Shown here one piece after another: positions 11,742 through 23,942 of a DNA stretch of 64,000 nucleotides (its first letter is position 1; each line of letters begins with the position of its first letter). The notes beneath the pieces are model-generated. The model had not been told where the DNA came from and ran no database searches. It saw only the letters and a list, made by a program, of their open reading frames with translations. The position numbers and the translations under genes are program-made. Source of the DNA: Onchocerca volvulus (lineage: Eukaryota > Nematoda > Chromadorea > Rhabditida > Onchocercidae); assembly GCA_000499405.2 (NCBI GenBank), contig HG738139.1:1554170-1618169 (forward strand). Direction: 5' to 3'.

Positions 11742-14700
11742 TTTTTTTTTTTTGATGAATAGTTTATAATAGATGAAAAAGTGTAGAAAAAAAAAATAAA
11801 ATATGAATTATTGCTAATTTTCTTCATATTGATGTCATTTTGAGTTATTTGAATTATATATCATTGAAAAATTATGCTAATTTCAGGATGGTGCAAACGG
11901 ACGATACACTTGTACTTTGCAGCATTGTTCAACAATGAAAGGTGTATTACAACATATGACGACATGTAATAGTGGAAGCGCTTGTAATTGTATGTTTTTG
12001 TTTTTTTCATTTTCTTTTCATTTAGTGTTAAATACAGGAGACATCAAAGTATGCATTCTGAAATTAAATAATTATCGTATATATAATTTATTAACTCCTT
12101 CCAAATAAAGCGCCTATTTGATATGCGAAATTGTTGACTGAATGAATAATTTTAATATCAAGTATGAAACGGAAGTTCCAGCGACAATTTGAGGAACAAA
12201 TTAAAATAAGCAGTTAATGAACTGAAGCCTTAGCTTCTACTAAATGAAGAACCATATCCTTGTAAAACATGCACTAGCGAAATACTGCGGTATGTTGTAT
12301 ATCGGAGTAGTTTGTTTAAATTGGAAGTAAAAAAAAGACTATTTGCAAAATAAGGAATGGAAACATAGAGTTTGTATCGGAATATAGTTGAATGATTTTT
12401 TCTTGCATTCACAATGACTCGAAATGCTTATAGATCCTCATTGTCCGTCTTCACGGCAAATTATTTCTCATTGGAAGAACTGCGTACGTGACGATTGTCC
12501 AGTATGCACACCATTAAAAAGCAGACAAAATGTAGCGCAGGCAGTTGACCGGCGTGCTGTTCCTGGTAAATTCTAGACTTCGTTCGTCAAATAATTTCAT
12601 TATACTGTGGAAGTAAAACCATACGATTATTTGAAGTTTTCTGTTAACTTTCCTGCTGCAAAACTTTTTTATAAAAATTTAATTTATTAAAATTCACCAA
12701 AATTATTCAGGTACCGAACCCTTTGGAAACTCTGGAGCAGGATCTGTACAACAAGTTCCATGTGGTCCAGGTAATGCTTCAGACATTGATAATGTTGGTA
12801 TGCCAAATCGAATCAGTACACAACAGCAGCAGCAACCACAGCAGCAACAACAGCAACCTGGTCATGGTACTGCTTTGCCATCAAATACAAATTCACAAAA
12901 TATGTCAGCATATGATTCATCTGGACCTACATCAATCAACGCTTTTCTAATTGATTTCAACTCCTCGAGGTGAGTTTTCCAGAAATGTTTCGGTATTTTA
13001 AAATTTTGTTGTAAATAATACTATTATGCAAAAAGTTGTTTAACCAATGAAATCTTCTTACTTCATGAAATGTTTTTTTCAGCGATCCGTTTCGATCACC
13101 GAATCCACCGAATAAATTGGTACCGTCATTAGGGAAAGGTTCCGGTATTTTCATTACCTCCAAGGATATTATTGGTTTACCACCTCCGGATGCACCGGTA
13201 GTTAAGAAACCATGGCAAAATGCAGTAACTGAGGATCTGAGAAATCATTTGGTTCGAAAACTTGTGGAAGCGATATTTCCGTCACCTGACCCGGCGTCAA
13301 TCCACGATCAACGTATCAAAGATTTAGTCAATTATGCTCGAAAAGTTGAGAGAGAAATGTTCGAATTAGCCAATGATCGCGTAAGGATTAAAAAATTTAT
13401 GCGATAAAAAGCAATTAAATAATCAGAAAAATTGAGTCATGAAACATTTAGTATTTTTAATTGTTTTACTCAAAATACTGTTAACTGTAAGGGATTTATC
13501 TTACACGTTTTATTATTTGTGATTTTTGAATGATGTTCAACCGCTATGATTACAAACCGATGTTAATTTTTAATCGACATTCATTTGTTATATTTTCGTA
13601 CATCTGAGGAAAAAATTTCTTCTTTCAGGGAGAATATTATCATTTACTTGCGGAAAAAATTTATAAGATTCAAAAGGAATTGCAAGAAAAGAAAATTAAG
13701 CGGTTACATGAACAAGGACAAGCTGGTGCCGTGGCTGGCATGCAACCACCCCAGCCAGGTGGTTCGTCCTTTACATTACGTAGTACAATGAATTAGAAAG
13801 AGGAAGATGAAATATAGTAAACTGAGATTTTTAAGAAGCGGATTATTATATTATTGGAGAAATTAACATTGTTCGCTATTAGATAGATCTAGCCTATACT
13901 GTCAAACATATTAGATGCTAATACTGAAATTAGTGACTATTTTATTAGTACAATAAATTTAATTCTGTTAGATGTTTATTTGATTTTCGTTTTAGTTGAC
14001 TTTGATATGCCCGGACCACCGAACCGAACAACACCATCATTCCAACCAAACACTAGTGGAAGCACACAACAAATGAATGGACTGTCTACCTCTCTAAGTA
14101 AGTCAAAGTTTCTTTCTTCTTTAAAGAATTTCAGATCTGTTATAATCTTAGGAATTTAGGATTTTTGTTTTCTTTTTAGTTCCCGAAAATAAAATTTTTA
14201 ACATACAGGTGGGAATGCAATGACGAATGGTCAGCTAGTAACTTCAGGGATAAAAATGGAAGTGCCTGGTGATGTCACAACCGAGTCATCAGGTGCAGCA
14301 GATGCCTCTGGATGTTGTTGTAGGTTTTCGACAAGATTATTTTCACAGAATTTTTCAGAAAATATTTAAAGTGAGAAAAATCGATTTTTATAACAATAGA
14401 TTCTGTAAATAACGTTTTTTTAGCGAAACCTGGGACATCGAATACATCAAACGCAGAAAAAGTTAAGACATCCATTGGTGCAGTTAAAACGGAAATGAAA
14501 GCTGTCAAAGTTGATGGTAAAGGCGAAACAAAAGTTGAAGAAAGAAAAGAATTACCTGATAAAGTAACCGTTTATATGGAAATTGATACATATTCATAGT
14601 ATTTTAAAGAAATAAATCAAACTTTTATATACCCGAAAGGACTTCTCATGAATTTCGCAAATTTGAATAAGTTCAGGTATTTGACGCCAATGAATTACGA

Positions 14701-17700
14701 AACAATTTGAAACCAGTTGTGGATAAGCTTCTTAGTATGGAAGAATCAATACCGTTCAGAATTCCTGTTGATCCGGATATTCTTGGAATTCCGGTAATCG
14801 ATCTTTCATTTGTATTAACTTATGGAATAATACTGGTCATTGATTCAACTGACAAAAATTGTAGGATTATTTCGATATTGTCAAGAAACCTATGGATCTG
14901 TCAACAGTAAGTCGGAAACTGGATACAGGTGAGTATAAGAATCCGTGGGACTTCAATGATGATATGTGGCTAATGTTCGATAATGCCTGGCTGTATAACC
15001 GGAAGAATTCGAAAGTTTACAAATATTGCAATAAGGTTAACTTTATGTAATTTTTTCCACAAAATTTCCAGGAAGAGAAAGTTTTAAGAGAATATCAAAA
15101 AAAAAAAAAAAAAAAAAAAGATAAGTATATGATACTAAAATTGCCATAATATTTATGCAGTAGGAATACTTCATCTGCGAAAATTAGCGGAATATATGTA
15201 GAGGCAATTAATAAGTGGATTACGGGAACAATTCATTGTTATAACAATTAAATGAAAGTTTTTTGATCTATAATAAATGAGTTCTATAGTTTATTTCTTC
15301 AGTTTTAAAATTTAAACTTAAGAAATTAAATCTGAAAAAACAAAAAAAAAATCGAAAAAACAAAGGCCATTTGCAGTTGAGCGAAGTTTTTGTGGAGGAA
15401 ATCAATCCAGTAATGCAAAAGATGGGTTATTGCTGTGGCCAAAAATTATCATTCACACCACTGGCATTATTTTGTTACGGTCAATCAATGTGTACTATTG
15501 CACGTGATCAGACATATCATGTTTATGAGACAACGTAAATTATTTTTGAGTTTTTTAATTCAGTGTGTTGAATCTCACCTTCATTTCTTCAAGTGTTCGT
15601 CAATGCCAAAGTTTTAATGATGTATGGAGATTTTCCCTTTTTTGTGGTAGGGATGAAATTTATGAAATAAACGCAATAAAATTTGTAATTAATAAAATTA
15701 TTAGGTAAACAAATAAACGATGACAGAAAAATATTTTGATAGGATTAATCATTATTTTTTACATGTTTCAGATCAACCCAATATGGTGTAACAGTTTCTG
15801 AACGTTATACATACTGCACAAAATGTTTTGAAGCTTTGCCGGAAAGTGGCATAAGTTTGAGTGAAAATCCAAATGACACATCTAAGTAAGTTTAATTATT
15901 TATGAAATCGATAATTCCTCTCCTGTAACTTGAATTGAAAAGATTTTTCAGTCAAAAATTTCCTATAAGCATGAATCATTCTTGGAAATGTTGGAAGCGA
16001 TGAAAATCGCTGTGAATAAATTTTTGTTTGCAGTATGGTGCCAAAATCGAAATTTGTACAAATGAAGAATGATCAAATTGATTTCGAACCGTTTGAAAAA
16101 TGTATCAAATGTTTCCGAAAATGGCATCGAGTATGCGCACTTTTCAACAAGAAAGTAAGTCATATATCACTTAATCATACTCTTATCTGGTTTGTCTTAC
16201 AATTAAAACGAAAGATTTACTGAAAATTTAGAGCAATTTTGAATAAATTTTAATACTGACCATTCAGACATATTTTTTACTATCGCTGCATTATAGTTTT
16301 TTATGACTTTTCATATGGTAGGATTTTGTTGTATTCGGGCATTATGATGGAATTTCTCAAGATTTGAATACGACGGAGACTAAATATATGGAAATGAAAT
16401 AATGGTTATATGTAAAATGGCAAATATTTGTCACTAAATGATCATTATTAATAAAAGGGAATGCATTTAAGAAAAGAAATAGAGCAAATAACAAATGAAC
16501 GACCAGTATTATTGTTTAAGTTTCTCGCATATTATTCTCATTTGTTCCAGGTTTTTCCGGAAGGATTCATTTGCGCAACATGTCGTCGCGAAAAAAGTTT
16601 GACACCGGCGGAAAATCGTTTTACAGCCAAGAAATTACCACATTGCCAATTGTCGCGATTTATCGAGGAACGTGTCAATAAATTTATGAAGAATAATCCA
16701 GCTGGCAAAGATTATGAAGTTATCATTCGTGTACTTTGTGCAGCTGACAAAGAAGTGGAAGTGAAACCTTTGATGAAACAAAAGTAAGAAGATATTTTGT
16801 GGGCATTATAAATTTTGCCAAGTAGAGAATATTATCGGAGCTACTTAGTCGATTTGCACTTTAATCAAAAATAGGTAATGGTTCTTATTGAGTTTCCAAA
16901 GAATGTACTGCACTTTTAAGAAAATGTATTGAATCTTTTAAGATAAGTTCGAAAATTTCAGATACGGACCGCTTGGTTTTCCCGAAAAATTCCCATATCG
17001 AACAAAAGCAATTTTTGCTTTCGAAGTCATTGATAATGTGGAAGTTTGTTTTTTCGGTTTGCATGTACAAGAATATGGAAGTAATTGTCCGCCTCCAAAT
17101 AAAAGGTATTATTATTCCGATATGCTTTCATTTTTCTATAGTTGAGGCTTTTCTTCCTTATCTTTAATTCATATTTTTAAATTTTTTGGATAGTTTGGGA
17201 CTTTAGTGAATGCTTGTTCTGATTTGTTTAGGATTTCTAATTGCTAAATAAGTTTCCAAATATTTTAACTATGCTTGATGATAGATGATAGCTCGCCATT
17301 GATGTTTCATCATTGCATCACTTTCCAGACGAGTATATATAGCCTATTTGGATTCAGTGCATTTCTTTCAACCCCGACAGTTACGTACGGAGGTATACCA
17401 TGAAATTTTATTGGGTTATCTAAATTATGCAATGATGTTGGGTTATACGATGGCTCACATTTGGGCATGTCCACCATCCGAGGGTGATGACTATATTTTC
17501 CACTGTCATCCACCAGAACAACGAATACCGAAGCCTAAACGCCTTCAAGATTGGTACAAAAAAATGCTTGATAAAGGTGTTGGCGAGCATACAGTTTTTG
17601 ATTACAAGGATATTTACAAGCAAGTAAGTATTTGAGCTTGATTTGTAAATTTTTCAGTTGAAATTGTAAAAATTGTACTATAGCAAAAAACATACTTTTT

Positions 17701-20700
17701 CATTTTAATGTGTATGTGCTTTTTAATATTAGTTAATTACCATTATTCAGCTGAGGACTTTAAGTTAGTCTGCTTATCCTTTTTTCTTTCTTTCCACTTG
17801 GTTGGGAAGGTCGTATATTAATTTGCACGGTTTTATTCGAAAATTTTGAGAGTTTATTTTAGAATATTAGTAAGATTTAAGTTATTTAGGAACCATTTTG
17901 GATCTTTGAAAGTATTTTTTCTTCTAATATAGGCACGGGATGAGAATTTGCTGACTCCGATGGAACTATCTTATTTCGAAGGAGATTTTTGGCCCAATGT
18001 AATCGAAGATTGCATTCGTGAAGCACAAAATGAAGAACAGGAACGAAAGCGCCAAGAGGAAGCGGCACGCCAAGAACAACAAAATGCCGAAGATGAAGAT
18101 GGTGATGATATGTTCCATGATGGTGATAATGGAAAAAGTAAAAAGAACAGGTGACAATTGTCGTTCTGTTGTAAATATATGAGCATTTAGACATATAAAT
18201 AATTCAGTCTAAATCTTTTTGTTAATAATTAAGCTTCTATGCAAGAAGTGATGAAAGCATAATTTATAGGAAGACATCTGTGTGGCAGTGGGAGAAAAAT
18301 ATTTCCATGATTTTTTTCATTGACGAAATCTAGGAATTTGATTATTTCAATATTTCAAAAACGAAATTCTTTATTCCAGCAAAAAGAAGAATAATTTGAA
18401 AAAGGGTAACTCGAAAAATAAGAAAAAAGTTTGTTCACAAACGGGCAATGAAGTTACTGATAAATTATACATAAACTTCGAGAAACACAAAGAGGTCTTC
18501 TTTACTATTCGACTTATGAGCCCGCAGTCGGAATTGTCAGCACAAAACAATGAAATTAAGGTATGTTATACTGATAAATTGATTATTTGACCAGGATAAA
18601 AGAAACCATCGTTACAGCAGAAAGATTTTGGATAAAGTCAAACAATTTTTTTGACAGATTGGCTGAAAGAATTTAATAAATGATAGTATTGTTACTATTA
18701 TATTATTAATATAGTAATGAAATAGAAAAGAAAATGGAGAAAATGTTGCTGACCTCAATTTTTTCTTTTTTTTTTTCTTGGCCATAATTAGTCGCAGATA
18801 CATAACAAATTAATCTACAATAAGCATCGAGAATAGGGGATTAATGTGTATATGTATTGGATAATTCATTAAAAACTCCTCAAAAGACAATCCAGTCAGT
18901 GATGCTGGTCATAACAATTTTCATTCATTTTTTAACAATTTCAAAAATGGCATGCGTCAGGCGATTTTTAGGATCCCGATCCATTAATAGCAAGCGATCT
19001 TATGGATGGAAGAGATACATTCTTAACACGCGCTCGTGATGAACACTGGGAATTTTCTTCATTACGACGCGCCAAATATTCCACAATATGCTTTTGTCAT
19101 GCATTACACAATCAGGAGAAAAGCGAAGGACTTTCGTACACATGCAATAGTTGCCAGGGAACAGCTATTTGGCATTGTACAACTTGTGAAGTAAGCTTTG
19201 AAGCTTTTATATTTTTTAGGAAAAAGAAGGATTTTTTTAAATGTCAATATCGAAAATTATGTTTTAGAAACATTATTTTGTCCGTTTCATTGCTTTATAG
19301 CTTTTTTTTTTTCAGGATTTCGATCTTTGTAATAAATGCTATGAAACAATGTCACATCCACATAAGCTGGAGAAGGTTAGTACGCTGGTGGAAGTAGAGG
19401 ATAAGCATGATGCAAGCAATTCACGGACTGAAAGCATTCAGGTAATATAATCTTCAGTTTTTTATAACGAAGTGCAATTTTTCGGAATTTCGAATATGCG
19501 ATTCAAATTGTGGGATTCTTTCATAACTTTTAAGTTTTACAAAATTTCGTATCCATTATTACTACCAAATTATATTTCAGCGCTGCATTCAATCATTGGT
19601 ACATGCATGTCAGTGTCGCGATGCAAACTGTCGCCGTTCAACATGTCACAAAATGAAGCGTGTTGTGCAACACACTAAAGGTTGTAAAAAGCGTCAAAAT
19701 GCAAATTGTGCTATTTGCAAACAACTCATTGCTCTGTGCTGCTATCATGCCAAGCATTGCAACGGGACTTCATGCCAGGTAATTTCAATATATCGTTTCA
19801 AACATCTGACAAATATGCATATTTCGGGACTTTTTGAAAATAATTTTCATGCAAAGAAGTTTTTAGGATGTCTTTACGTGTGTTTATCCACTTTTTTTTA
19901 GTTTTTAGATGAAGTTAGAATTTTTAATTTGTTTCTTTAGGTTCCATTTTGCTTGAATATTCGCCAGAAACTACAAGAGCAACGAAGGTCACAGAATCGT
20001 CGTGCTGACATGATGATGCGTCGACGTATGGATATGCTCTCTAGTGGTTATGGTGGAACTAATACACCAGGCCCCTCGCAATCTAGCGGTTAATTTTGAA
20101 GCTTATTTGGTAATTTTCGAGACTCTGAGAATCAATTTAAAGGATAGTATGACTTTGTTGTTATCTTGTTCGTCCATTATTTTGATTCGCTTATATTTTG
20201 GATGTTTTGCAGAGTTGCTAAATAACTTATTCTAAATTTGCTTTATCAATGCTATTAGTTTACGAAAAGTTTTGTGATATGTATCCTTTATAATTCTGTA
20301 TATTTCGTCTTTTGAATTCCTGTGCTCCGGAGATTTTTGATGGATTTCAACTATAGATGGGAGAAAACAAACAATAGGGAAAGGAAAAATTGTGGTTTTC
20401 CAAAATCAGTAGGATTTTAAGGTAGGCATATTTTAGGGCCAGCTGGTGCATTGAATATATCCCAAACAGTGACGACTCATCATGGTGCTGGACCAATGCA
20501 AAGTTATCAAGGTACCAGTATGACACATATGCACCATGTACAAATGGGACAACCGCAGGGCGTAATGCCATCTGGCCAGCAGCAAATGGCGCAAATGCAG
20601 CAGCTACAATCACATCAGTACCAGGCGCATGGAAAAGGTTAGAATTGATCATGAGAAAGTTATTAGAATTAAATTTGATTTAAGTTAGTCACTGCCATTT

Positions 20701-22938
20701 CTTACTTGTTGATAATATTTTGTAAGTAAATTAGTATAATAGTTTACATGCTCAAAGAAACATCATAGATAATCCTAGTGCGTTTTTAAACGCACTTTTT
20801 CATCTCACTATGGAAAGATTTTTACTAATGATTAATGATTTTACTGACTACTAATGATTTACTAGCAACTCGGTTGGATTTGTAACAAGTCCATTTTTGT
20901 ATCAAATCGTATTTATCATAATAGTGCATTAAAGCTTCCTTATCTCTAACATGCAGCTAAACGCATTGATGCGATAATTATCAATCGGTATTTTGAACTG
21001 CATCATTCTTTATTAATATTATTGATGGAGCTTTCAGATTTGGTAAAGGTTTGGATTAAGTGTATCAGTAAGCTAATATAAAGATAACAGCGGTGCCAGT
21101 CAATATTAAGTTGTTATATTATGTTATCGCATTTATGTTGGAGCAAATGCTTGCATTTTATTGGTTAATTTTATTATATTATTTATTGCAGGTGGTGCTG
21201 TACAGGGCAGTTCACAAATACATATGATGGGTGTACCAACAACAATACAACAAGGCCATGCGATATCACAAGTTCAGCAACAACAAGCTCCACATCAACA
21301 AGGCGTACGCATGAATATGGTTTGATTATAGTGTTTTTTTTTTTTTTTTTTTTTTCAGAATATCTCAAAGACCAAATATATATAACAGGAGAATGCCGAT
21401 GAATAACTTTGCTGAACAGTTTAAGAAAAGTCGTAGTAGCTATTATAGTGACTTCAATAAAGTAATTAGTTTTTTTTTTTTTTTTTGCTCTAGACATCAC
21501 AAATGGGTGGAATACAAAGGCCCGGAATGGTTGGACAAATGCAACATGCACAACAACCGATGAATCCTCCACCATATGGACGTGGTGCTACACAGCAAAA
21601 CGCTTATGGTATGTCGGGAACAACAGGACCATCTTCTAACTATGGAGGCAATGCTGGCCAGCCAATGATGCTTGGACAGTCCATGCCACAAAGTTCGCAA
21701 TCACAACCAATTATGCAACAAGGAATGCAGAATTTACGAGGTAATCTATTTTGGAATTCTTACCCGTATATCATTTTTCTTGAATTTTGATCATGTTTGC
21801 TTCAAGAAATTCAGAATTTTCAGAATATTTTAAAAATATTATATATTGAATTGCTATTATTATTTTCAGCCAAAGTCTATACTGGACAGCCGATCGATCG
21901 TACTGCGTTACAACAGGATCCTCAGGTACAAGCAATATTAACGAGGTTTAAAAATGCAGAACGAGCAGAAGATAAAGATAAAGTATTGAGTGATCTAAAG
22001 AAAATGCCTCATCTTTTTGCCGCTTTTATCAAAATGACGAATAATGAAAGGAGTGGTGGAGATGTGAGTTCCAGAATTTTCAAATAACTGGCATAATTCC
22101 TTGTGATCCTAAAAAAATAGAATAGTTGTTTTTGTTTTTTAATAACATTAAAGAAGATTTTTCCTCTCTTGCTTTCTGTAGGATAAATAAACATTAATGA
22201 TTCAATTTTCAGATCCCACAAAACTTAAATCAGCAACAGCTTAGTGCCATACAACAGCAACAACAGCAGCAGCAACAACAACAAGGAATGATAAGGCAAT
22301 CTCAAGTAATTTTTCGAATTTCACTCATTATGCGGAAGAATGATAGGATTGGGAAAAGTACTAGCGTGTTAACTGCCTCAGATTACTCAAGAAAAAAATT
22401 TTCCTGATTTATGCCCCTTTTATGATGCAATCGGACGTATATATTGAACTGTTAAGGAAATGAGCTGTAAAATCCATATCTATATGTTTGATTAATTTTG
22501 TGCTATTGCTCGCTCACTGTTCCGTATTATCTTTAGATGGTAACTCAACAAGGTGGGCAGTGGCAACAAGGTACTGTATCACAACAACAGTATTACCAAC
22601 AGCAGCAGCCGCAAGTATCACAAAGTGGCCAGCAGCAACCTCGCGGACCCGGTGGTCAGTATGCATCGATGAGTTCACAGGGTCAAATGGCCGGTACGGC
22701 AATGACACAACCGCAATGGCAGCAACAATTTCAGAGGAATCCACAACCTGTGAGTCCAGCTATGCAGTCTCAGTTCAGTCAGGTGGTCGATTCATTAACA
22801 TCTTTCATGATATAGTTTCTCTAGGTTTCTGATACAGGATAAAGTGGTAGGGAAACAATTTTCAGTAGTTATATATATATATATATATAGGGTGGTTATA
22901 TATATATATATATATATATATAGGGTGGTCCAGGGTGG

Positions 22939-22969
<31 letters not shown>

Positions 22970-23329
22970 GATGGATTGGAAGGAAAAGTAGCTGCATTTT
23001 TAATATATTTTAGTGTTTGAACTCTACAAATTTCTAACTGTATTTTCAGATTTTAAATGTATATAACAGATCTTTTTCATCATGTGATCTTTTTAGAATT
23101 AAAAAAAAAGTTTAAACTAACTCGAAATTAAGCTAGAAGATTCATTTATGCAAATTCACATGCATGTAACTTGAAGATAATATTTCAGGTTCGTTCGCCA
23201 CCTATTGGACGTTCACCATCCGTGAGCAATGTTACGCAATCACCAATGATGCAACCTGGTGCCACGCAGCCTGGTGTACAGCAAATGCAACAAGGAGCAG
23301 TTAATCAAGATCAGCAACCATACAGATAA
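6613..23329 (+). CDS. cbp-1: CREB-binding protein / p300 histone acetyltransferase homologue, 39 exons
   Basis: Nuclear transcriptional coactivator and lysine acetyltransferase (histone H3K27 and others). Exons: 6613-6670, 7397-7537, 8390-8655, 8827-8971, 9238-9355, 9497-9649, 9807-9949, 10088-10198, 10397-10648, 11078-11254, 11887-11989, 12434-12565, 12711-12969, 13083-13380, 13629-13758, 13996-14097, 14209-14319, 14424-14563, 14677-14793, 14865-15035, 15377-15534, 15772-15885, 16034-16154, 16551-16783, 16962-17105, 17329-17623, 17933-18150, 18380-18560, 18972-19190, 19316-19441, 19581-19778, 19941-20088, 20437-20637, 21192-21319, 21494-21740, 21870-22063, 22213-22305, 22537-22782, 23189-23329. 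Phases agree from exon 2 to the TAA, giving 2,157 codons. The start peptide [19 protein letters not shown] resembles the vertebrate CBP N-terminus. Exon 1 ends in phase 1 while exon 2 needs phase 0, so a small exon is probably missing in 6671-7396. Approximate residues: LQELL 126, TAZ1 490-585, KIX 727-811, bromodomain 946-1062, RING/PHD 1062-1200, HAT 1227-1570, ZZ 1584-1623, TAZ2 1645-1731, NCBD 1953-2015. Gln-rich linkers lie between. No disabling mutation is seen. Confidence 0.95.
8390..8655 (+). other. cbp-1: cbp-1 exon 3: LXXLL nuclear-receptor-type motif
   Basis: A low-complexity Ser/Gln/Ala-rich exon that contains [17 protein letters not shown] fits the LXXLL consensus used by coactivators to bind nuclear receptors, in a place comparable with the N-terminal LXXLL of vertebrate CBP. 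Binding to a receptor in this organism is inference. The next exon begins with an AAGGAG tandem acceptor (cut after 8826 or 8829), which would add or drop one codon in frame. Confidence 0.7.
11165..12525 (+). other. cbp-1: cbp-1 TAZ1 zinc-binding domain (exons 10-12)
   Basis: Begins [20 protein letters not shown], continues through [17 protein letters not shown] and ends [15 protein letters not shown] then DDCPVC. The three HCCC-type zinc sites typical of CBP/p300 TAZ1 are represented. TAZ1 binds transactivation domains of transcription factors. The exon 10 donor is CGT|GTTTTC, a weak site, but it is the only one that keeps the domain in frame with exon 11. Confidence 0.92.
11642..11736. repeat. 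(AT)n microsatellite in cbp-1 intron 10
   Basis: Nearly uninterrupted AT dinucleotides with a few TAATTA breaks, lying between the first two TAZ1 exons. It is expected to be length-variable. Confidence 0.95.
13204..13710 (+). other. cbp-1: cbp-1 KIX domain (exons 14-15)
   Basis: Exon 14 carries [20 protein letters not shown] then [27 protein letters not shown]. Exon 15 continues [18 protein letters not shown]. The three-helix KIX domain binds CREB-type activation domains. The tyrosines of the [17 protein letters not shown] helix are kept. Reading through the exon 15 donor would reach TAG at 13794, giving a protein that stops just after KIX. Confidence 0.93.
14677..15440 (+). other. cbp-1: cbp-1 bromodomain (exons 19-21)
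   Basis: Exon 19 gives LPDK then [34 protein letters not shown]. Exon 20 gives [39 protein letters not shown]. This matches the CBP/p300 bromodomain, including the YNRK asparagine that contacts acetyl-lysine. Exon 20 contains two strong internal donor-like sequences, GTAAGT at 14907-14912 and CAG|GTGAGT at 14926-14934. Use of the first would remove 43 codons in frame; use of the second would shift the frame. Confidence 0.94.
16710..19090 (+). other. cbp-1: cbp-1 HAT catalytic domain (exons 24-29)
   Basis: Runs from [19 protein letters not shown] through [55 protein letters not shown] and [17 protein letters not shown] to ALHNQ. The residues equivalent to the acetyl-CoA/catalytic Asp (in YLDS), Trp (in HIWACPP) and Tyr (in DWYKKM) of human p300 are present, so the enzyme should be active. 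Exons 27-28 encode an acidic then lysine-rich stretch ([19 protein letters not shown] and following Lys runs) in the place of the p300 autoinhibitory loop. Confidence 0.94.
19132..19375 (+). other. cbp-1: cbp-1 ZZ zinc finger (exons 29-30)
   Basis: [18 protein letters not shown] then [20 protein letters not shown]. It shows three C-x2-C pairs and the closing SHPH histidines expected of a ZZ finger with two zinc sites. A donor-like GTTAGT lies at the end of the domain (19376). Its use would remove 22 codons after the finger in frame. Confidence 0.92.
19581..19999 (+). other. cbp-1: cbp-1 TAZ2 domain (exons 31-32)
   Basis: [55 protein letters not shown] and [11 protein letters not shown] follow the CBP/p300 TAZ2 pattern with all expected Cys/His ligands. 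This domain binds many activators. The exon 32 donor is G|GTTAAT, so intron retention would stop the protein directly after this region and remove the whole C-terminal Gln-rich part and NCBD. Confidence 0.94.
21870..22063 (+). other. cbp-1: cbp-1 NCBD/IBiD-like helix bundle (exon 36)
   Basis: [19 protein letters not shown] then [20 protein letters not shown]. This aligns with the nuclear coactivator binding domain of CBP, whose core reads VLNILKSNPQLMAAFIK. It is followed by a Gln-rich tract (exon 37), also as in CBP. NCBD folds on binding p160-type or IRF partners. The partner in a nematode is unknown. Confidence 0.82.
22869..22962. repeat. (AT)n / AGGGTGGT compound minisatellite in cbp-1 intron 38
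   Basis: Three AT-dinucleotide blocks are separated by AGGGTGGTT and AGGGTGGTCCAGGGTGGTT. This looks like expansion of a unit made of an AT run plus GGGTGGT. It lies in the last intron. Confidence 0.9.
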
Positions 23330-23942
23330 CACAATGCAACTATCGTTTTCTTTTTTTTTTTTTCTTGTTGTTTTGTTGGTTAGGGGAACAAATAATGCAC
23401 TCAAGTTTAAAATGTTTCCAGAATTCTTTGATTTGGGAAGTTACAAGGAAAGGGAAGGTAAGAGTTATTTGTTTTAGTACTCTGTTCAATTTAAAACTTT
23501 CAAATTTCCGATATTTCGGGCAAGTGAGTTTCTGGATCTATTAAATTGAGCATGCGTAGTTGTTGACGGTGTGTTGATGTACGTGTTTGTCTGTTGGATT
23601 ACTCCCTTGTTTGCTACTTTGTTTTCTTTGTTTCTTTGACACATAGTGCTGCCAAAGCGGGTGATCGTTTTTCGATAACGGCTCATTTTGTTGTTTAGCT
23701 CTTATAATTGTTGGTTGTTGTTTTATTTGTCTTACTGATATGTATAATTTATTATGCCCGTGCAGGCCACATTCTTACATGTTTCACGCATTGAAAGGAA
23801 TGTCAATCTAATGATCTGAGATTATATTTACTGTTACTACAATTAATCCTTTTGTTTAATCTTTATTCTTATTCTCTTTTAACAATTTTATCTGACAAAT
23901 TTTACGGTAAAATTTTCAAAACTGAATATAGTTCAAAATAAA
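23330..23942 (+). promoter_or_regulatory. cbp-1 3' untranslated region with candidate poly(A) signal
   Basis: After the TAA at 23327-23329 there is a T-rich stretch and no further open frame. The first canonical AATAAA seen downstream is at 23937-23942, about 610 nt after the stop. A variant signal closer to the stop could be used instead, so the 3' end is not fixed. Confidence 0.45.

Noticed and set aside
16885..18194. Minus-strand frames inside cbp-1
   Set aside because: They overlap well-supported cbp-1 exons in antisense and have no independent similarity.
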